A DNA stretch of 8,612 nucleotides from CAYWEP01 sp964608945. GTDB taxonomy: Bacteria; Patescibacteriota; Microgenomatia; Levybacterales; UBA12049. The notes beneath the pieces were generated by a model. It made no database searches, was not told the DNA's origin, and saw only the letters and a program-made list of their open reading frames with translations. Position numbers and translations under genes: made by a program. Below are positions 4,838 through 8,612 of this stretch, one piece after another; position 1 is the stretch's first letter; each line of letters begins with the position of its first letter. The stretch lies in assembly GCA_964608945.1 (NCBI GenBank), contig CAZSQB010000045.1:1-8612 (forward strand). Direction: 5' to 3'.

Positions 4838-6574
4838 ATGAAGAAATGGGAGATACTAAACAAATTTAGAATTAAGAATTTAGAATTAAGAATTGCGGAT
4901 TTAGTTGACGTCCTTTTAGAAAACCGTGGATTGAAAACAAAGAAAGAAATTACTGCATTTCTTGATCCTAAATTGGAAGACATAACTGTTGGGAGTGTGG
5001 GGATTGATAAGAAGCAACTGTCAAAAGCACTTAAACGAATCAAGAAAGCGATTGCTGGTAAAGAGCAAATTGTAATATTTGGTGACTATGATGTCGACGG
5101 TATTACGGGGTCTGCAATTTTGTGGGAAACGCTCTACCATGATTTAGGCGCAAACGTTATTCCCTACATTCCGCACAGAATCGAGGAAGGCTACGGCCTT
5201 TCGATAAGAGGAATAGAGAATTTACTTTCTGCAAAGGTCGGATCTTTATCAAGGTCCGACCTTAACAAAACGAAACTGATTATTACTGTGGATAATGGGA
5301 TTGTTGCAAATGAGGCTGTTGATTTTGCCAAAAAGCAGGGGATTGACGTTATTATTACTGACCACCATACACAGTCACAGAAAAATCCTGATGCGCATGC
5401 CATTATTCACACGACAAAATTATGTGGAGCTGGGGTAGCATACATATTAACAAATGTCATCCTGAACTCGTTTCAGGATCCAAAAAAGATTCCGAAACAA
5501 GTTCGGAATGACAAGCTTGAAAACGATAATCATTTAGAGCTTGTGGCGTTGGGGACGGTTGCGGATTTGGTACCGCTTGTTGGAGCGAATCGAACACTGG
5601 TGAAATTTGGTTTGGAAAAGTTATGCAGAACAAAACGCCCTGGAATTGTGGAATTATTTAAAGAAGCAGCGTGTGATCAGTCAACAGCGGGTGTGTATCA
5701 AGTAGGACACGTTATTGCTCCCAGGCTCAATGCGTCAGGCAGGATGACATCTGCGATGGATAGTTTACGCCTTTTATGTACAAGAGACCAAAAACGGGCA
5801 GCAGCATTGGCAGTCAAATTAGGGACAACAAATCGTGAAAGGCAAATGGTCATGCTGAATGCGACAGAGCATGCCAGCCTTTCAGTCAAAGCAAAAAAGG
5901 CTTTAAAGAAAATGCTTGTTGTTTCACATGACTCATACCCAGAAGGCGTCATAGGCCTTGTTGCAGGACGATTGGTTGAGGAGTATTACCGTCCATCAAT
6001 TGTCATTGCCAAAGGCGAAAAAGTAAGCAAAGGGTCTGTTCGGTCAGTGAGTGGATTTAACATCATCGAATTCCTTCGTTCGTTGTCTGACTACTTTGTT
6101 AACGTCGGCGGCCATCCAATGGCAGCGGGATTTACTATTGAGACTGAAAAAATTGAGGCCTTGCAGGAAAAAATCGAAGAATTGGCAGAGTCAATCGTCG
6201 ATGATGGGGTACTCATTCGAAGCCTTCGAATAGATTGCGAGTTGCCGCTGTCTGTAATCGATCAAGAGCTCTATGAAGGCTTACAAAAATTAGCGCCTTT
6301 TGGCATGGGTAATCCCGAACCAACATTTGTCAGTAAAGGTATAAAGGTTGATGATGTGAGGTTTATTGGAAAAGACAATAAACATTTGAAACTCCATTTA
6401 TCCGAAGAACAAAGACTAAGCATGGAGGCTGTTGCTTTCGGCTTTGGTGATCGGGCAAATGAATTAAAAGTCGGGGAGACAATAGATGTAGTCTATACGA
6501 TTGATGAAAATATCTGGAATGGCAATAAAAAATTACAGTTGAAGATAAAAGATATCAGAACAGTTAGACAATAG
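4838..6574 (+). CDS. recJ: Single-stranded-DNA-specific exonuclease RecJ (DHH family)
   Basis: RecJ degrades single-stranded DNA 5' to 3' in recombination and mismatch/base-excision repair. At 578 residues the length is typical. The metal-binding motifs are in order: FGDYDVDGITG (81-91), IITVDNG (148-154), ITDHH (173-177, the DHH triad) and VALGTVADLVPL (236-247). Next come APRLNASGRM (294-303), SYPEGVIGLVAGRLVEEYYRP (366-386), KGSVRSVSGFNI (398-409) and the DHHA1 motif VNVGGHPMAAGF (421-432). The C-terminal OB-like part begins near 463 and includes LAPFGMGNPEPTF. Two repeat-derived stretches are read through: an AT tandem repeat at residues 10-19 and a 19-codon palindromic element at residues 207-225, between GAGVAYILT and ELVALGTVAD. 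The conserved motifs are intact, so activity is expected. It converges on the next gene with an 11-bp overlap. Confidence 0.95.
   Translation: MKKWEILNKFRIKNLELRIADLVDVLLENRGLKTKKEITAFLDPKLEDITVGSVGIDKKQLSKALKRIKKAIAGKEQIVIFGDYDVDGITGSAILWETLYHDLGANVIPYIPHRIEEGYGLSIRGIENLLSAKVGSLSRSDLNKTKLIITVDNGIVANEAVDFAKKQGIDVIITDHHTQSQKNPDAHAIIHTTKLCGAGVAYILTNVILNSFQDPKKIPKQVRNDKLENDNHLELVALGTVADLVPLVGANRTLVKFGLEKLCRTKRPGIVELFKEAACDQSTAGVYQVGHVIAPRLNASGRMTSAMDSLRLLCTRDQKRAAALAVKLGTTNRERQMVMLNATEHASLSVKAKKALKKMLVVSHDSYPEGVIGLVAGRLVEEYYRPSIVIAKGEKVSKGSVRSVSGFNIIEFLRSLSDYFVNVGGHPMAAGFTIETEKIEALQEKIEELAESIVDDGVLIRSLRIDCELPLSVIDQELYEGLQKLAPFGMGNPEPTFVSKGIKVDDVRFIGKDNKHLKLHLSEEQRLSMEAVAFGFGDRANELKVGETIDVVYTIDENIWNGNKKLQLKIKDIRTVRQ
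4865..4892. repeat. 14-bp tandem repeat inside the start of recJ
   Basis: The unit TTTAGAATTAAGAA is repeated exactly twice (4865-4878 and 4879-4892). Since 14 is not a multiple of 3, the two units are read in different frames and give FRIKNLELRI at residues 10-19. It resembles intergenic AT repeats, which suggests that the recJ N-terminus grew into, or was invaded by, repeat sequence. Confidence 0.8.
5456..5512. repeat. 57-bp palindromic element read in-frame within recJ
   Basis: Two 25-bp arms, 5456-5480 and 5488-5512, are inverted repeats (20 of 25 pairs match) around a 7-bp A-rich centre. Each arm is also a hairpin: TCCTGAA/TTCAGGA (5460-5466, 5472-5478) and ATTCCGAA/TTCGGAAT (5489-5496, 5502-5509), each with a 5-nt loop. 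It occupies exactly 19 codons without a stop and encodes VILNSFQDPKKIPKQVRND. I recall similar ILN.FQDP/KQVRND peptides scattered through many bacterial proteomes as repeat-derived sequence. It lies in a variable RecJ linker. Confidence 0.9.
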
Positions 6575-8486
6575 ATTGTTCACGAATACGTTGAGCCATA
6601 TTATCAATATGTGCACGTGCTTGAGCAATTAGATACGTAGGCTCACCTGGCTGATCACCTGGTCGCCCGTGAAACTTCTTATTGAGCAGTACACCTACAA
6701 GTCCGAGCAATTTAGTGCTGTTTTGTAACTCAATTGCTGGTCCTGTCCATCCATCTTCAGTTCTTTCTCCGACTTTAACTTGCGCATTGCTAAAGCCCTC
6801 CCTATCGTAATACATGAATTCTATTTGGAATGGTACATCATCGATGGTTATGCAAATCATATCTCGAAGCATCTCTGGCCGATCCGCTGTATTTAATTTT
6901 CTTTTGGTTGTATTTTTTTCTTTAATTCCGTTCTTTCCTCGAGAAGTATCCAAATGAAGGCCGAAGCGACGCTGAATAACAGGATCTGTTACGAATGTAC
7001 GGACCGTATCCCTGAGCAAAACTCTTGCGTCAGTGGTACCCGCTGGTAGCTGTGATTTTAATTCATCTGTATCATTTATTGTGAGTCGTAGGCGCATATG
7101 ATCAGGCATTGCAAAAAGAGGGCTTATTATGCCAGGTTTGCCTTTAGCAACTGCTTCAACCCCACGACGTAAACACTTCAAAATCCCAGATGCCCTGTCT
7201 TTCATCCCTGCATGATATTGTACAGATGCAACTCTAAATTTTTGACCGTTCGTTGCGGGGATCACAGTATCCATAGCTTCTTGTATTTCCTGAGGTTGAC
7301 TTGGTGTTGCGAGCAGCCTTATCGGCCGTGTTCGGAAACGATGTTCCTTCATTCTCGCATATGGAGGATTCTCAGATACGGGTCTTGGTCTATTATCGAT
7401 CCTGACTACCTCATTTGTATCCCTATCATGCCACGTACGGAAGTATAATGCCGAACCTACCTCACCTTTCTTTCCCACAAATAACTCTGAGTCTAAAAGA
7501 TCTTCAACTCTTTTCAGCACTTTGGTTAATCCATATTTTTTTTCAATAGCTTCAATTTGTCCAGAGATATCAGCATCTAACATTTGTCGTTGCTCTTCAT
7601 ATTGATATCCTGAATCAACACGATTAGACAACAAATCATGCAATATTTCAGATGGTTCATAAGCTGAGAGGTTTTGCAACTCTACACGGGGGCCGTCATG
7701 TTCAATATTAGTGGGAAATAATTCTTTCATAAATAAATCAAAGGCGGTATTGCCATAGTCGATTTGACGATGAAAATGATCAGCAATGGCTTCAAAATCA
7801 CCTTCATCCTTGAGAGGTAACTCAAATCTTTCTGCCCAAACACCGTAAAACGATTGGTCTACTTCTTTTCTCCTATCTGGTTCTGGCGTAGCCTCCTCTA
7901 GTACAGCCTCTGTTTTTAGGTGTTCCGGTTTTGTGTCGGCGACAATTCGGGCTCTAAATTTCCGATCTTTCCACCATGTTGCTGGTAAATCACCATACAG
8001 TTCTCGTAAGTCAAACATCTCAGCAATATACGTATAGAATGCAGGGCTCCCAGGTTCAAACATTTCTATTGTGATATCTCCCCCGCGCCTCTCGATTTTT
8101 ACCTCGGGTACTTCTTCACCTTCAGCCTCAGGAAGAAGATTATTAGCATCTTCAAAAGTAGTATCTGCATCATACTCTGCTTCGTTAGGACCGAACTGTA
8201 CTGGTTCAGTGAGTGCTGTATTTACGCCCTCGTTGGGTAGCGATCCGGTGAGTCTTCCTGCAGGAATGATATCCGTCGTAGCAGCTACTATTTCATGGCC
8301 GATTACTTCACCTAATGGAGATTGTTCATCATGGTGAGACTCTCCCTTACCGTTAATTCTTCCTTGGACATCACTCAATAACCCTAGTCCTGCGATAAGA
8401 TTCGCTCTCTGGTTTATAGCGACACTCCATAACTCTTGCCGTATACCACCTTTTACGTTTCTTCTCGTAAGTCTTTCTGTTTCCAT
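6564..8486 (-). CDS. Large soluble protein of unknown function; possible divergent RelA/SpoT-like C-terminal domain
   Basis: I do not recognise this 640-residue protein as a whole. It has no signal peptide or membrane helix and looks cytoplasmic. Residues about 75-135 are acidic and probably disordered; about 140-345 look like mixed helical domains (FYTYIAEMFDLRELYGDLPATWW; a coiled-coil-prone 296-333). The region 417-600 shows a tentative likeness to RelA/SpoT (p)ppGpp synthetases: GMKDRASGILKCLRRG at 427-442 keeps K429, S433, K437 and R441-G442 in the RxKxxxSxxxK...RG spacing, then DHMRLRLTI at 462-470 fits DLxGIRxxV (D462, R467), and FQIEF (E556) could fit vEIQ. The first Arg is Gly427, and no GYxSLH motif is seen, so it may be inactive or unrelated. 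The ATG at 8486 has an AGGAG 12 nt upstream, buried in a hairpin. It overlaps the recJ end by 11 bp, convergent. Confidence 0.88.
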   Translation of the reverse strand: METERLTRRNVKGGIRQELWSVAINQRANLIAGLGLLSDVQGRINGKGESHHDEQSPLGEVIGHEIVAATTDIIPAGRLTGSLPNEGVNTALTEPVQFGPNEAEYDADTTFEDANNLLPEAEGEEVPEVKIERRGGDITIEMFEPGSPAFYTYIAEMFDLRELYGDLPATWWKDRKFRARIVADTKPEHLKTEAVLEEATPEPDRRKEVDQSFYGVWAERFELPLKDEGDFEAIADHFHRQIDYGNTAFDLFMKELFPTNIEHDGPRVELQNLSAYEPSEILHDLLSNRVDSGYQYEEQRQMLDADISGQIEAIEKKYGLTKVLKRVEDLLDSELFVGKKGEVGSALYFRTWHDRDTNEVVRIDNRPRPVSENPPYARMKEHRFRTRPIRLLATPSQPQEIQEAMDTVIPATNGQKFRVASVQYHAGMKDRASGILKCLRRGVEAVAKGKPGIISPLFAMPDHMRLRLTINDTDELKSQLPAGTTDARVLLRDTVRTFVTDPVIQRRFGLHLDTSRGKNGIKEKNTTKRKLNTADRPEMLRDMICITIDDVPFQIEFMYYDREGFSNAQVKVGERTEDGWTGPAIELQNSTKLLGLVGVLLNKKFHGRPGDQPGEPTYLIAQARAHIDNMAQRIREQSIV

Positions 8487-8495
8487 AATACGAAA

Positions 8496-8518
8496 AATCT
8501 CCTCTTTTGGAGGAGATT
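8496..8518 (-). promoter_or_regulatory. Hairpin sequestering the Shine-Dalgarno of the 640-aa gene
   Basis: A perfect 9-bp stem, AATCTCCTC and GAGGAGATT, closes a CAAAA loop on the minus strand. The 3' arm contains GAGGAG, the only good ribosome site for the ATG at 8486, with 12 nt between them. Three extra T residues follow the stem (then CG), so it might also act as a weak intrinsic terminator. Sequestration of the ribosome site is the simpler reading. Confidence 0.6.
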
Positions 8519-8549
8519 GGTTTACGCGTGTTTGTTACACAATCTCCTC

Positions 8550-8562
8550 AGCCTGTCAGGCT
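8550..8562. promoter_or_regulatory. 13-bp palindrome in the leader
   Basis: AGCCTG and CAGGCT flank one central base, a perfect dyad immediately upstream of leader segment A. It could be a small hairpin (AGCCT, 3-nt loop, AGGCT) within the leader RNA or a dimeric protein's operator. No other copy is seen in the window. Confidence 0.4.
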
Positions 8563-8605
8563 AAAGAAATGGTACCAACAAAATTGTGAAAATAAAACGT
8601 TCATT

Positions 8606-8611
8606 ATTATA
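8606..8611 (-). promoter_or_regulatory. Candidate -10 box for the 640-aa gene
   Basis: The minus strand reads C followed by a perfect TATAAT at the very edge of the window, resembling the TGCTATAAT elements at 1732-1740 and 4774-4782. The TG and any -35 would lie beyond base 8612 and cannot be checked. Confidence 0.45.
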
Positions 8612-8612
8612 G

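Larger units (their letters stand above)
8487..8599 (-). promoter_or_regulatory. Candidate switch-like 5' leader of the 640-aa gene
   Basis: If transcription starts about 7 bases after the -10 at 8606-8611, the leader is about 113 nt. On the minus strand it holds segment A GAGGAGATT (8549-8541), B AATCTCCTC (8518-8510) and C GAGGAGATT (8504-8496). B pairs perfectly with C (9 bp, 5-nt loop), hiding the AGGAG ribosome site in C. It pairs equally well with A (10 bp with G8540-C8519, 22-nt loop), leaving C free. A short palindrome, AGCCTGACAGGCT, directly precedes A. This layout is that of a cis-acting RNA switch or attenuator; the signal is unknown. Confidence 0.5.

Noticed and set aside
8496..8518. 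Leader hairpin as a standard intrinsic terminator.
   Set aside because: Only three T residues follow the stem before CG, and the 3' arm holds the ribosome site for a start codon 12 nt away, so sequestration fits better. Attenuation is not fully excluded.
8570..8577. TGGTACCA on the plus strand resembles the T-box antiterminator core.
   Set aside because: There is no room for a Stem I/specifier domain before the 640-aa start codon, no following terminator, and no plus-strand gene visible. A GGTACC palindrome by chance is simpler.

Overview
The window looks like part of a small-genome candidate-phyla bacterium, most likely Patescibacteria/CPR (Parcubacteria-like). This is inferred from the YqeY, TrpR/YerC-like and DHH proteins, the intergenic GCTAGA-type and ATTGTT-type simple repeats, and dispersed palindromic repeats read through in-frame inside housekeeping genes. 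TGA is used as a stop (secD, the phosphotransferase and cca), so the recoded Absconditabacteria/Gracilibacteria are unlikely. No rRNA, tRNA, CRISPR array or recognisable transposase gene is visible.

Layout: the 3' end of secD (1-194) is followed by secF (324-1244), giving the SecDF protein-export accessory pair. A GatB/YqeY-domain gene (minus, 1233-1685) converges on secF and overlaps it by 12 bp. An aminoglycoside-phosphotransferase-fold kinase (plus, 1751-2662) starts divergently from yqeY, with an extended -10 almost touching its ATG. A TrpR/YerC-like regulator (minus, 2718-3128) lies between two 22-bp near-identical direct repeats. The CCA-adding enzyme (minus, 3271-4749) and a RecJ-like single-strand DNA exonuclease (plus, 4838-6574) diverge from a symmetric promoter. 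A 640-residue protein of unknown function (minus, 6564-8486) converges on recJ with an 11-bp overlap. Its 5' leader can fold into two mutually exclusive hairpins, one of which hides the Shine-Dalgarno sequence.

The gene order is mostly core functions: export, tRNA maturation and DNA repair. The least explained parts are four. (1) The 640-aa protein has a C-terminal stretch that matches, by eye, the spacing of key RelA/SpoT-synthetase residues, and it sits behind a switch-like leader. (2) The TrpR-like gene has flanking repeats that could be operators or the ends of a small cassette. (3) Three palindromic repeat units are inserted in-frame, one in recJ and two in cca. (4) A recurrent TGCTATAnT promoter element includes a perfectly symmetric divergent copy and copies that predict very short or absent 5' leaders.

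All functional calls come from reading motifs by eye; no database search was run.
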